DNA from: Hemibagrus wyckioides
Lineage: Eukaryota > Chordata > Actinopteri > Siluriformes > Bagridae
Assembly (NCBI RefSeq): GCF_019097595.1
Contig: NC_080710.1
Location: 4,770,780-4,834,779, forward strand
Reading direction: 5' to 3'
DNA: 64,000 nucleotides
This document shows, piece by piece, positions 11,383 through 22,300 of the stretch; within the stretch, counting starts at the first letter, position 1, and every line of letters begins with the position of its first letter. The translations under genes were made by a program, and so were the position numbers. The notes below the pieces were generated by a model that was given only the letters and a program-made list of their open reading frames with translations, had not been told where the DNA came from and did not search any database.

Positions 11383-12845
11383 TGTGTCTGTGTGTGTCTG
11401 TGTGTGTGTGTGTGTGTCTGTGTATGTGTCAGGAGAACCGCAGGGCTGCGCGGGCCGAGCAGCAGAGGGTTCGAGCGGAGAAAGACAGGGTCAGGCAGAT
11501 GAAGATTGCGGTGAGACTGAATACCAACACATTTTCCAAACATGAAGAAATGACTGATTTTGGAAAATAGCAAGAATATTAATCGGACCGCTGTGTGCAG
11601 GAAGAGCGACAGAGGAAGGAGGAAGAGGAGGCAAAAAGGCGGGCTGACGAGGAGGCAAAGAAGAAGAAGGTCCTGTCCAACATGGGGGCTCATTTCGGAG
11701 GATTTCTAGCTAAGGTCTCATATCTAAACTCAGTGAGGTTTCTGTACCTCTCTCTTTACTTATCACTTTATTTCTGCACTAATCCCGGCTCTGTCTGTTT
11801 CACGAGGCAGGCGGAGCAGCGGAGACGAGGGAAAAGACAAACAGGGAGAGAGATCAAGAGGAAGACTCTTGCTGAGAGACGCAAACCTCTCGCTATTGAC
11901 GACCTGAGAGAAGACGGCCTAAGGTTCGGCACAAACACACACATACACTCACACACACACACAAATAAAGACTACATGCTCAATAAGACTCTGTGTGTGT
12001 AGAGAGCGGGCTAGAGAGATGTGGGAGTGGATCTACCAGCTCGAGTCTGAGAAGTTTGACCTCATTGAGAAGATGAAGAGACAGAAATACGAAGTGAGAG
12101 TTTCAAAAATTATATACATCGATAAGCCATAACATTATGACCACCTGCCTAATATCGTGTTAGTCTCCCTTTTGCTGCCAAAACAGCCCTGGTCCATTGA
12201 GGAATGGACTCCACTAGATTCCTGAAGGTGTGCTGTGATATCTGGCACCAATCTTACAGGATAATTTTGATAGATACTGACCACTGCAGACCGGGAACAC
12301 CCCACAAGAGCTGCAGTTTTGGAGATGCTCTGATCCAGTGGTCTAGCCATCACAATTTGGCCCTTTTGGTCAAACTCCCTCAAATCCTTACGCTTGTCCA
12401 TTTTTCCTGCTTCTAACACATCAACTTTGCGGACAAAATGTTCACTTGCTGCCTAATATATCCCACCCACTAACAGGTGCCATGATGAGGAGATCATCAG
12501 TCTTATTCACGGTACCTGTCAGTGGTCATAATGTTATGCCTGATCAGTGTATATTCACCTACAATATATTCCACTTCCCCTAAATGTGTTCAGTCTTCTC
12601 GCAATTGAATCCATTGTCTTTTTTTCTTTCTTTTTGACCCCTTTCTCTCATAGATGGTGGTACTTCTCAATCGCATCTCCCACGCTCAGAAATTGTAAGA
12701 TAATCTTTCTCAGTGTGTGTGCATGCTAGATTAAAATTCATATAGTTATTATATCAGTTGTTTATTCACGAATCCTTTTTTTTTCTTGCTTGGCAGTAAG
12801 AAGGGGACGGGAGGCAAGGGCAAAGTGGGAGGGCGCTGGAAGTGA
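9189..12845 (+). CDS. tnnt1: troponin T, slow skeletal type
   Basis: Troponin T anchors the troponin complex to tropomyosin on the thin filament of striated muscle. Twelve coding exons join in phase to 252 residues: 9189-9214, 9305-9318, 9400-9432, 10569-10590, 10706-10766, 10869-10985, 11433-11510, 11601-11714, 11811-11923, 12003-12093, 12654-12694 and 12797-12845 (TGA). The N-terminus is a short acidic variable region; then come [19 protein letters not shown] (tropomyosin-binding), a long charged helix, [40 protein letters not shown], and the C-terminal [17 protein letters not shown] and [19 protein letters not shown] and NRISHAQKF match slow TNNT1 better than cardiac TNNT2 or fast TNNT3. 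The protein begins MCD where family members I know usually begin MSD. The tiny 5' exons (14 and 22 bp) are typical of the family and often alternatively spliced. AATAAA lies at 12925-12930. Confidence 0.95.
9881..10312 (-). mobile_element. Tc1-like nonautonomous element, family B copy 1
   Basis: Bounded by inverted termini: catcagcc-type end with cataacattatgacc on the left and ggtcataatgttatg with ggctgatctgtg on the right, followed by TA. About 430 bp, lying in a tnnt1 intron. The interior matches the N-terminal part of the family B transposase on the minus strand but is deleted and frameshifted. Confidence 0.85.
12120..12550 (-). mobile_element. Tc1-like nonautonomous element, family B copy 2
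   Basis: Same family and orientation as 9881-10312, in the tnnt1 intron before exon 12654-12694. The minus strand 12419-12135 still reads through a helix-turn-helix-like segment ([18 protein letters not shown]), the DNA-binding N-terminus of a Tc1-like transposase, joined to terminal sequence. No catalytic domain remains. Confidence 0.85.
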
Positions 12846-12913
12846 AGACCCGCCGCCGAACACCATATATAACGCTTGTTGTTTAGAATGCGTAAAATGA
12901 TTCGAGCTGTTGG

Positions 12914-12930
12914 TTTAATATAGCAATAAA
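12914..12930. other. opposed poly(A) signals of tnnt1 and dnaaf3
   Basis: AATAAA on the plus strand at 12925-12930 lies 80 bp past the tnnt1 stop. ATTAAA on the minus strand (tttaat at 12914-12919) lies about 100 bp past the dnaaf3 stop at 13015. If both are used the two 3' ends overlap by a few tens of bases. Usage is inference. Confidence 0.5.
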
Positions 12931-13014
12931 TGTTGATATTACATCCAGCTCAACATTTCTAAGACTGATTATTTTCCCAGCACCTCCTGCAGTGTGTTAC
13001 TGTGTGGTTTGTAG

Positions 13015-13207
13015 TTAGTCTTTTTGCAGTGTGAACACAGCATACGCGTCATTGTCCTCTGTGCGAGCCGGTACAAATCCTGCTTCTTTAGCGATTTCGC
13101 TGACTCTTGTTGCAAAAGAGGCCTCCTGCTCCTTAGACAAGTCCAACAGGTACCTAACACACACACACACAAAAACGTTTTGTATATACTGCATTGTACT
13201 GCACCGT

Positions 13208-13255
<48 letters not shown>

Positions 13256-13412
13256 CTGACCTGGCGAGCTCGACAGTCAGGACGGCGCCAGGTGCAGCTG
13301 TCTGCTTCAGGGAGGAGTCCAAGTGGTGCACCATGCTGTACACAATTATTAAAGTCAACACAATACAAGTTACACAATACACGCATTTCTAATGTAATCT
13401 ACAACAAAATCC

Positions 13413-13484
<72 letters not shown>

Positions 13485-16400
13485 GTGCACACTGTATAGA
13501 CACTGATTGCTCTTGTTCAGGGTTATTTGCTATAAAACCTTGATGGAGTGGGTTCATGACTCCCATCACTGGTTGCCATGGTTTCCCTGTATATGATACA
13601 GCACCTACTGTACATGAAGCACAAGCTGGCTACACACACACACACACACCCTGTAGTAGAGAGTAGAGAGCATAAAATGTGTACTATGTATACAAGAGAA
13701 CAGAAGACACTGATGCAGGTATACTTGTACCACCTAGTGGTAGTCCAGTCAGAGTTGTGTTGAACACACACGCACTGTCCACCTTAATAGGAACAGCTGC
13801 TCATTCATGCAGTTATACACTAATCAGGCATAACATTATGACCACTGACAGATCAAGACTGATGATCTCCTCATCATGGCACCTGTTAGTGGGTGGGATA
13901 TATTAGACAGCAAATTCTGCAGCTCTTGTGGGGTATTCCCGGTCTGCAGTGGTCAATATCTATCAAAAGTGGTCCAAGGAAGGAACAGTGGTGAACCGGC
14001 GACAGGGTCATGGGCGGCCAAGGATCACTGATGCACGCGGGTAGCAAAGGCTGGACCATGTGATCCGATCCAACAGACGAGCTACTGTTGCTGAAGACGT
14101 TAATGCTGGTTCTGATAGAAAGGTGTCAGAATACACAGTGCAGGACAGGTCAGGGCAGCAAAAGGGAGACCAACACAATATTAGGTAGGTGGTCATAATG
14201 TTATGCCTGATTGGTGTATAATCATTCAGTCATGTGGCAGCATCACCGAGTCTTACAATCCTAATGCCAGGGGGTGAATATTCATGCCAATAACTGTGTG
14301 TATAGTGTGTGTGTATATATATACATATGGTGAAATGCACTGAAATAGAATTTTGGTGTCGTTTGGCTTTAGTCACAACACTTTGTTCCACTCCATTCTT
14401 GTTTTGGCTAGCCCCGCCCACTTTCCCATGGTGACACGTCACACCTGGTTAATACGAACATTCTAACATCTTGACCTGTTTCTTTAGGAATCGTTTTCCG
14501 ACTTCTTCATCCTGAAATATACATGAGGAGATACTGATGCATCCTCGCATTGTAAGTGTGATACCTGGCTGAACAGTAGATGGCGTTGAACAGGCGGCAG
14601 AATCTGCTTTTCATGGGCAGCTTGGGCAGAGAGTCCAGAGACAGGAACGACACGCTTACCCCGGGTAGATTCATCAGCTCTACATATACACACACACACA
14701 CACACACACATAATTTCCCAGAACAGCACACTGTTGAAACTAAAAAATATAAAATATTTTATACAAAATCTGTTACCTATTTGATGCTTCTGCTTCTCTT
14801 CTGCGTGTTGTTTGTTGTCAAGCTTAACAGTTTCCTCCTGATCCACGGTACAGACCCGCTCCTCTTCTAACTGACATGACAGATGTGTTTCTGCCGTGTG
14901 ATCGAACGAGTCCTTGGTGAGCTCAGAGACGTGGGTGTGTCCTCCTCTAGTGGACAGGGACTTAAAAAGCGTCTCCACGTTTGCTACAGAGATGTCCTGA
15001 GCAGTCTGAGAGTAAGACACGTAATGGACAATAAAGAAAATGGAATCATTTCAGTGTTGCTGTAGTAGCTTTGTATTTAAATGTACATCAGTTTCCACTA
15101 CAGTTCTTGCAGATGCTTTAAACAGCACATAAAACTTCTATTGTTTTTTTTGTACCTTTACATGCTGGTTGTTTTGTGTCTTCAGGAGTTCTTTGTAGTC
15201 TGTTTCAATGCCGAAGGACAGATACGGACTTGAGACGATGTCTCCCCAGTAGCCTCGCACTCCCACCTTGTCTCCTCTCTAACCCACACACACACAATGA
15301 TAAGGTTTGCACTACATAGGATCCAGTAGGCTTGAGGTGAGAGGGATGAGCCTGAGAATCACAGAGGAAACTCACCCGACTGAACACGCGTGTGGATAGC
15401 AGGCTCTGATTAGCAATGCAGTAAAGTCCCTCTCTCATCTCAAAGGCCACACCGCTTTCCCTCCATCTGATGTACTCCTGTTTGTGTATCACGCCGCACT
15501 GGAAAGGAGAAACCCTTGAGCTTTGCCATTATAGAACATTGATCATCTCTGAACCAATCAGAATTGAGAGTTTACTCACCCCTTTGTCATGTAGTTTCAT
15601 GGTGAGATCCCAGTCAAAGCAGCCCCTGCGGGCATCGTAGCGCGTCCCCAGGTGCTGTCTGACACGAGCGTCCCACGCCTTACACATACCGAGCGGTGGG
15701 GAGGGGGGGCGCTGCCACTGCTTAAAGATCCGAGCCAGTTCGTCTCGCTCTTTAAACTGCACACGGGATTACATGTTCCTCATAGGCTCCACTATACTGT
15801 TATACATTATTATGATGTTCACAAACACACACACACCTTGAGAAAGCTTGTGTCCAGGCAGGGGTGTATGTGTGTGTCTGTGTCTGTGTCTGCGTCCATT
15901 GTGTCGGTGACTGCGAGAAACAGTCGAGCTGCCATGTGCTTGAGCTTGTCGTCGGTCTGAGAGCGGATCTCGCTGTTCCCGAACAGCTCGAGGAAGACAT
16001 CTGTTTTCTCTGAAAGTATAGACGAACAGAAGACAAGCCTAATAATGTATTGCAAATAAATAAATAAATAAATAAATAAATGTTTCCCGAATGCCGAATC
16101 CGACACCAGGCTCAGCAGTACTTTGTATATTATAGATATGAAGGAGGTGAAGGACCCTTCACACCCACCCTGCATGCCCATGCTCTCCGGACTGCTCAGA
16201 GATACGTAAAGGAGGAGCAGTTGTCTCGCAACCACTTCCATACTGTTCTCCATCACCCAAACCTGCAAAGGCATTTTAGTCAACAAGTGACACAATCTGA
16301 GGTAACTGCACTGAACTGTGTGACCAAATGCATCAGGGTGTGTTGTTAGCTCAGAAACAATGTACTTTGTGCCTTCATGTCACATAACATCAGGCTGCGC

Positions 16401-16918
16401 TTTCCGCACATATACATTCGAACTCGTATCAACTTGTTTGACTGCATTAAGTGTCAGTTTCTGCCCGGCTTGCGTGTCACTCTGAATAATGTGTACATCA
16501 GTGCGTTCACTCCTAATGTAGTGAAGCCTGTTCTTACAGGTTCGGTGTGCCACTTAAAAATGTGAGTGCACGAAAATGTACTGGAACATTTTATGACTAT
16601 GCTATTACATGGAGGTTGAGCATTTCAGGGACGCACATGGAGTGTATCGGTGTCCTTGAGGCCTGAGATGGTCTTTAGGATGTGTCTCGGGTCGCTGCTG
16701 CCCACCAGCAACACGTTCAGCTCACCCTGTGGCCTCGGCGTTTGGCTTCTCCCTAGATAAAGCACAAACTTATGAGATCTTCATACAAAGGCACAAAGTT
16801 AAAAATGCTCATCATTTTAATTTCGCTTAATCTCACTGGTCTCAAGAAGATCTCTCGCTGGTCCGAAACCCCACCAGGTGATGCACCCGGCACCTTCAAG
16901 AGTCCTCCCGCTGCTCAT
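13015..16918 (-). CDS. dnaaf3: dynein axonemal assembly factor 3
   Basis: DNAAF3 acts in the cytoplasm in the preassembly of axonemal dynein arms for motile cilia. Eleven coding exons, listed in transcription order, are 16918-16837, 16752-16637, 16262-16169, 16009-15837, 15756-15580, 15498-15376, 15278-15156, 15005-14777, 14679-14565, 13335-13261 and 13153-13015. They total 1446 bp, giving 481 residues with all phases consistent. Family landmarks are CITWWGFGPARDLL near the N-terminus, ELNVLLVGSSDPRHIL, VMENSMEVVARQLLLLYVSL, RYDARRGCFDWDLTMKLHD, EYIRWRESGVAFEMR, RGYWGDIVSSPYLSFGIETD and VELARYLLDLSKEQ. The ATG at 16918-16916 follows a clear acceptor (gtgttag before aggagaaaATG), and an upstream noncoding exon with donor at 17700 is likely. 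The 1.2-kb intron between 14565 and 13335 holds an ATCT array and a Tc1-like copy. Confidence 0.95.
13411..13484. repeat. (ATCT)n microsatellite
   Basis: About eighteen perfect tetranucleotide units in the large dnaaf3 intron. A (TG)n run of about 40 bp lies at 13210-13251 in the neighbouring intron. Confidence 0.97.
13818..14217 (+). mobile_element. Tc1-like nonautonomous element, family B copy 3
   Basis: Inverted termini (aatcaggcataacattatga at left, tcataatgttatgcctgatt at right) flanked by TA. It lies in a dnaaf3 intron in the opposite orientation to copies 1 and 2. The interior keeps a longer N-terminal transposase stretch, including [21 protein letters not shown] codons on the plus strand, but with stops and deletions. 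Confidence 0.85.
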
Positions 16919-17128
16919 TTTCTCCTCTAACACACACCTGGAGCTGAGCCAAAAGACCCAAGGCTTTAAAGCATGCTTTTCCCAGGCTTAGAAAGACACT
17001 TACTCTAGGCACAAGGCTAGCTATTTACAAATAGACCAAAGACATGATTATTTTGTTAACTGTTAATCACAGTTATATTGTGCTGTGGTTGTGAATAATA
17101 TTCAAATCACATGTTGTTATTCGTTAAG

Positions 17129-17168
17129 GAGATGTTTCACATTTATGGAAGGAGTCTCCAGTGTCAGG
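17129..17168 (-). repeat. dispersed repeat, ggagatgtttc...ctccagtgtca
   Basis: Read on the minus strand this contains tgacactggagactccttcc followed by ataaatgtgaaacatctcc. The first word recurs with small changes at 1169-1190, 8043-8063 and 58716-58737. It is probably part of an interspersed repeat family I cannot name. Confidence 0.6.
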
Positions 17169-17699
17169 GGGCTGGTGAGAGACCTAATGTGACCTAATGG
17201 CCTAAAGTGGAACTTGTTTCATAAAACCTATAAATGGATATACCTTCATTCCCTTAATTAGTAAATTAATAATATTAAAAAAAAATTGAGATATTTCGGT
17301 TCAATCACACTACTCGGTTGTTGATTATATTTCTATAACAGCACACCTTCAAGTGTTTTATTCCTTATATATTTAATACATTTAGGTAAAATACTTTTAT
17401 AGTCATATAATTCCTGAGCAAAATAGAAATGTCTTCTTTAAACGACTATAAATATTAAAAGAGTTTCAGATTAAACGCGATTAAATAAAGGTTGCACTTG
17501 AATGCAGCATGATTACAATCACAAACTGCTAACTATTGGAGTTTATTTATGTTTAATTAATTAAGAAATCCTCCCAAATGTGCATGATTTGTTAACCAGA
17601 CGCGTTCAATATCGCGTTTTCCCCATTTTCCTCCATTTTGTTAAAGAAATAAATACAACAACATTAAAAAAAATACGTAATAAGCTCCGTATATCTTAC

Positions 17700-17750
17700 C
17701 TTCACTGTCTACTTCACTGGCGTTTGTAACGGTTGCTAGGTAACAAGGCG
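17700..17750 (-). promoter_or_regulatory. dnaaf3: dnaaf3 promoter with RFX X-box-like site
   Basis: On the minus strand cagtgaag|gtaag gives a good donor at 17700, consistent with a short noncoding first exon spliced to the acceptor just before the dnaaf3 ATG. Immediately upstream, 17732-17744 reads gttgctaggtaac, an imperfect inverted repeat close to the RFX X-box (GTTNCC, spacer, GGNAAC) with one half-site base changed. RFX factors drive motile-cilia genes, so position and partner gene fit; binding is inference. Confidence 0.55.
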
Positions 17751-19304
17751 CTGGAAGAGAGAGAGAGAGGAGGGGTGTTTTTTTGCTACAGGATGAGACT
17801 GGAGCGATTTATTTACCTTAATAAATATATCTCACATATGAAACATACATTCTAGGCAGGATACAAATTATTGGTGCGAAACGCTGTAGAAACAAGATGT
17901 TATAAGATATAATTCGCGCTTTATTCTTATACACACCCCTACGACGGATCATACCATTTCCTCCTCGCGCGTAACACCTCGAAGAGAAAAGTAAAACTCA
18001 CTAAAACTTTTTTTTTTTTTTTCATTTGTAATTTTTGTTTAAATGGAAATTTGGTGGAACTTACTTTAACAGCACGTGTTTTATTCCTCTTATATTACAG
18101 TAACGGGTTCTTTGCGTAATATCATGCAAATGTGCTGCTTTTTGGAAATAACAAAACGTTTACCAATCACAGCTAAGACCGCTGAGCTCGCAGCCAATCA
18201 CAGTGCGTCAGTTTAATGAGGGCGATGGTCTGGGGAAACGCCCAAGCAAACATTCCCATGGCACCGAGCCCGAGCAGGCAGTGAAGTAAACTAACATGCT
18301 TTCATTAATAATGGCTGTTAAGCTGGAAGAGCTCCACCCTAATGCCAGATTTCTGGGAAAAACAAGTGTTTACATTACATTATTTATGCACAATATGTAT
18401 AACATATATAAAGATATAGATAATAATAATGTATATAATAATGGCACCCTGTGTTCACAGAGGGAGTTTCCTGTGCTGTAGCCTGCAGCAGATTCAGAGC
18501 CCTGAAGTATGCAGTGATCAGATCTGACAGATGGGTGTGTCTGCACCTAAGGTGTGTGTGTGTGTGTGTGTGTGTATAAATATGTGTTAGTTCACAGATT
18601 GTTCTCTGAAGCAGAACACTGGGACGGCGCTCAGAGCACGAGGTAAGAGCTGAAGGCACACTTTTTTTTTAGTAATGTAGTGTAATTTTATAAAATAAAT
18701 AATCCTATTGCATGGTTTTATCTACCTTATGTTACTTCGCATCAAATCAAACAGCGTGAAGGTGCTTATGGACGGAGTTTCAAAGCATGCCGACTGGATG
18801 AGATCGATCGTTTACTCAAAAAAATTTTTTATATACTTATTTTATTTATTAAAAACTACAGAATTGCAATAGTATATAAATCTTAAATAATTTCCTGCCA
18901 AAATTTATATTAAAAAAAAAAACACTCAAGGTCTGCAATATAGGAATAAAAGGAAATATGCATTGTATTTTTTTTTACTTGTTTTTATTTTTTCTCTTTG
19001 CAAATATTGTGCTTTTTGTGATTTTTTTTAATTCTTTAAGAATTTTTTTTTTAATATAAAGTGAAAGACTATATTTTAATCACTTAGCCACACCCACTCC
19101 GAGCCACGAGCAGGTGAAGGAACAAACTGATCCGAGTGATAATCTTCAAGGGTGTAGTGCAGAATTATTGGCACCCTACTTAATGCGTGCAAGAAATTCA
19201 AAGAAAAACAATAATCACTGTATAGTTCTAGGCTTCTGTGGATTGAGATCATTATAAAATGTTATAAAGCATTCATTTAATTTTTTCCTGTTCTTCACCC
19301 ACAG

Positions 19305-22300
19305 ACATGTTCATACTAATCTGCCGCTACAACCGGGTGTTCGCCTACCCCGGCGATGATGTCACGCTGTCCTCTCACCTCTCGCCCGAAACCAGCGCCA
19401 TGCCCATGGAGGTCCGGTGGTTTCGGGGGACGGAATGCATTTACATGTACAGAAACGGGCAGGTGAGCGTCGGGAAGGGCTACGAAGGCCGGGCGAGCCT
19501 GTTAACCCGGGAGCTGAGTAGAGGAAATGTGTCTCTGACCCTGAAATCCATCTCACCCCAGGACATGGGGATCTACAGCTGTCAGGTGCTTACTGGCTTC
19601 AACAAGGTGGAGAAGTCCATCCATTTATATATGTCAGGTGAGCACAGCATACGTGTCATACATACAAACCACTCAGTCCTGTGTTCCTCGGACTGACCTT
19701 CTCACATAAAACATCATGTCAGCTATTAAACATCGTCTAGGAAAAGTACACCAGGCAAGTCGCTGTGTGTGAACATGATCAGAAGGTTAAGGGTTCAAGC
19801 CGCCCAGGAACTACCACACTCATACTCTATCGAGGTGGTGACCCTACGCTCTGACCCCACCTTCCTAACAAGCTGGGATGTGTATATGTGACAAATAAAG
19901 CCTTTAATATAAACCTTATACATAAAAAAGCACTGTCATGAAAGTGTTAACCAGTCAGATTGAAGAATTCAGCAGCACTGCAGTGGTTATGAAGGTACTG
20001 TTTACACCTGTGTTTACATTCGTACGTTCTAATCCATTTTCTGGTTGTTTTTCTCTAGGAATGGAGCCACTTTCACCTGATCTAAGTAAGTTCAAGCTAT
20101 AGATTGAACATAAACTGGCTATGATCATGGGGATTATATTTAAATATATATAATTCACACCACAAATAGAAACAGAATTTCTAGCTACCTGTACAAACTA
20201 CAACTATATAACCGAAAGTATGCGGACACCCGACTGTCCCACCCCTTGTGGGCTTGCTGAACATCTCATTCCTGATTTAATCCCCTCTTTATAGACTTTA
20301 ATCCGTGCTTTTTAGCGTTTGGAGCGGGGATTTGTGCTGATTCGGGCGCAAGAGCATTAGTGAGTTGAGGCGCTGATGAGAAGAACCACAAACAAACATG
20401 GGAAAATTGGGAAAACATATGCATGTCTCTTGCAGAAAACTTCACCGTATCAGTTTTGTAGCTTGGGCTCCAAATAAGTTCTTGTACATGCTATTAAAGT
20501 AAATATGACGCATTAGGATGAGCATGCATTAGTCTTTAATCAGTGAACAGTACTGTGCTTTAAAAACACCTATGATGATGGAATCAAACCTGAATTAATG
20601 ACATTTTCTTGAATAGGCCCGACGCTTACAGAAAAGGACAGCATGAACATGGAAGAATCTGTCCTCATACTTGGTGAGTATTCACCTGATCCGACCCAGG
20701 TCTTAAAAAATCAATCCATTCCTGTAAATTCCTTCAATAAGATCTTCCGCAGTAATTCCAGTAATTCTTTTCTTCATCCTTTAGAGTTAAAGAAATTACT
20801 GCAGCAACGGGAAAAAGAGCTTCAAGATAAAACCAGAGATTTGGAAGCCACGACCGAAATTCTGAAGACCAAGTCAAGTCTCCTGCTGTACAAGGATGTA
20901 GACCTGGAGAATATGAGTAAACTGGTCAATCAGAAAGAGGAACATGTGAAGACCGTGCTGAGCGAGCTGGAGGCGTGTAAGAGGCAGCTGGGACAGAAGC
21001 TGCAGGAGAAGGACGCGGTGGTCGAGGAGCTTCGAGTCCATCTGCAGGACAAAGAGCACAAACTGGAGGAGGAGAAGAAGAAACATCTAGGGGAAGGAAT
21101 AGAACAGCAGAGTACAGGTGAACTTTTTATCCCTGTTAAGATATGTTTAAGAGCCAGGAAATGATTTTATCAGCTGCTAAGCCATAAGCTCTGAGGCAGT
21201 GTTGAGAGTTATATTCAAAACGGCAGACTTATTAGTAAAGTGAATTGATAATATTTGGGCCAAAACGTTAAAGGCGGATTCATTTCACTGGAATTTCACC
21301 TGTGTAGACAAACGTGTCAAAACGTGTCCACAGATCCAACACACGTGACCCATGTGCATTTGCAGCCATTTACACAAGATCAAGTCTATCTGAAAACCTA
21401 CGGTTTACTATTTTAAGGTTAAGCTTAAATCAGGAGTTGGATGAGATCCATCTACCTTCCATTTAATCCGTCCAATCCATTATCACCAGTATGGTGATAT
21501 TTTCTCCAACAAATTCCAAGTTCCACTGAAAACTCTTAATGCTTCAGCTTCATACCAAGACATTTTGGACAATTTCATGCTCCCAACGTTGTGGGAACAG
21601 TTTGGGGATGACCCCTCCCTGTTCCAACATGACTGCACACCAGTGCACAAAGCAAGGTCCATAAAGACATGGATGAGTGAGTTTGGTGTGGAGGAACTTC
21701 ACAGAGTCCTGACCTCAACCTGATAGAACACCTTTGGGATGAATTAAAGCAGAGACTGTGAGCCAGAGCTTCTCGTCCAACATCAGTGCCTGACCTCACA
21801 AATGCGCTTCTAGAGGAATGGTCAAAAATTCCCATAAACACACTCCTAAACCTTGTGGAAATCCTTCCCAGAAGAGTTGAAGCTGTTATAGCTGTAAAGG
21901 GCAGGAGACAACTCCATATTACATTCATGTGCATGTAAAGGCAGACGTCCCAAAACTTTTGGCAATATAGTGTAACTTCCTGATTCCCACATTAGTTTTC
22001 TTGAGAGCCTGCAGAAGAAGGTCTCCATCTAGACTGATAGTGGTTCATGTGGAGGCCATTGCAACACATCAGAGCACCATCTTTCTGAGGGTCACAAAGA
22101 TTCTCTTGGAAAGAATCTCAATCTTGTGCTGTTTATACTATGGTGTGACCTTGTGGTTGAACTTCCCAAAGTCACATCAATCTGTTGATCTCTTGGTTCC
22201 CCTTGTTGTTTAGCCCGGATGTTGACCATTTACTTTTAATACCAACTGGATAAAAAACCCACACACACACAAGGGAATCCCTTGACTTTACAGTTTCTGG

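Larger units (their letters stand above)
16919..19304. other. dnaaf3 upstream / intergenic region
   Basis: Contains the probable dnaaf3 5' noncoding exon and promoter (see 17700-17750), the dispersed repeat at 17129-17168, poly(T) runs, a CCAAT box at 18192-18196 (agccaatcacag) and a candidate noncoding exon ending at the gtaaga donor near 18643. No signal-peptide exon for the downstream Ig-type gene was found with the required splice phase. Confidence 0.5.

Noticed and set aside
18958..19020. ATG followed by about 20 hydrophobic residues as a signal-peptide exon for the Ig-type gene
   Set aside because: It is a T-run artefact, and its only nearby gt donor leaves phase 0, which would put a stop after four codons of exon 19305.
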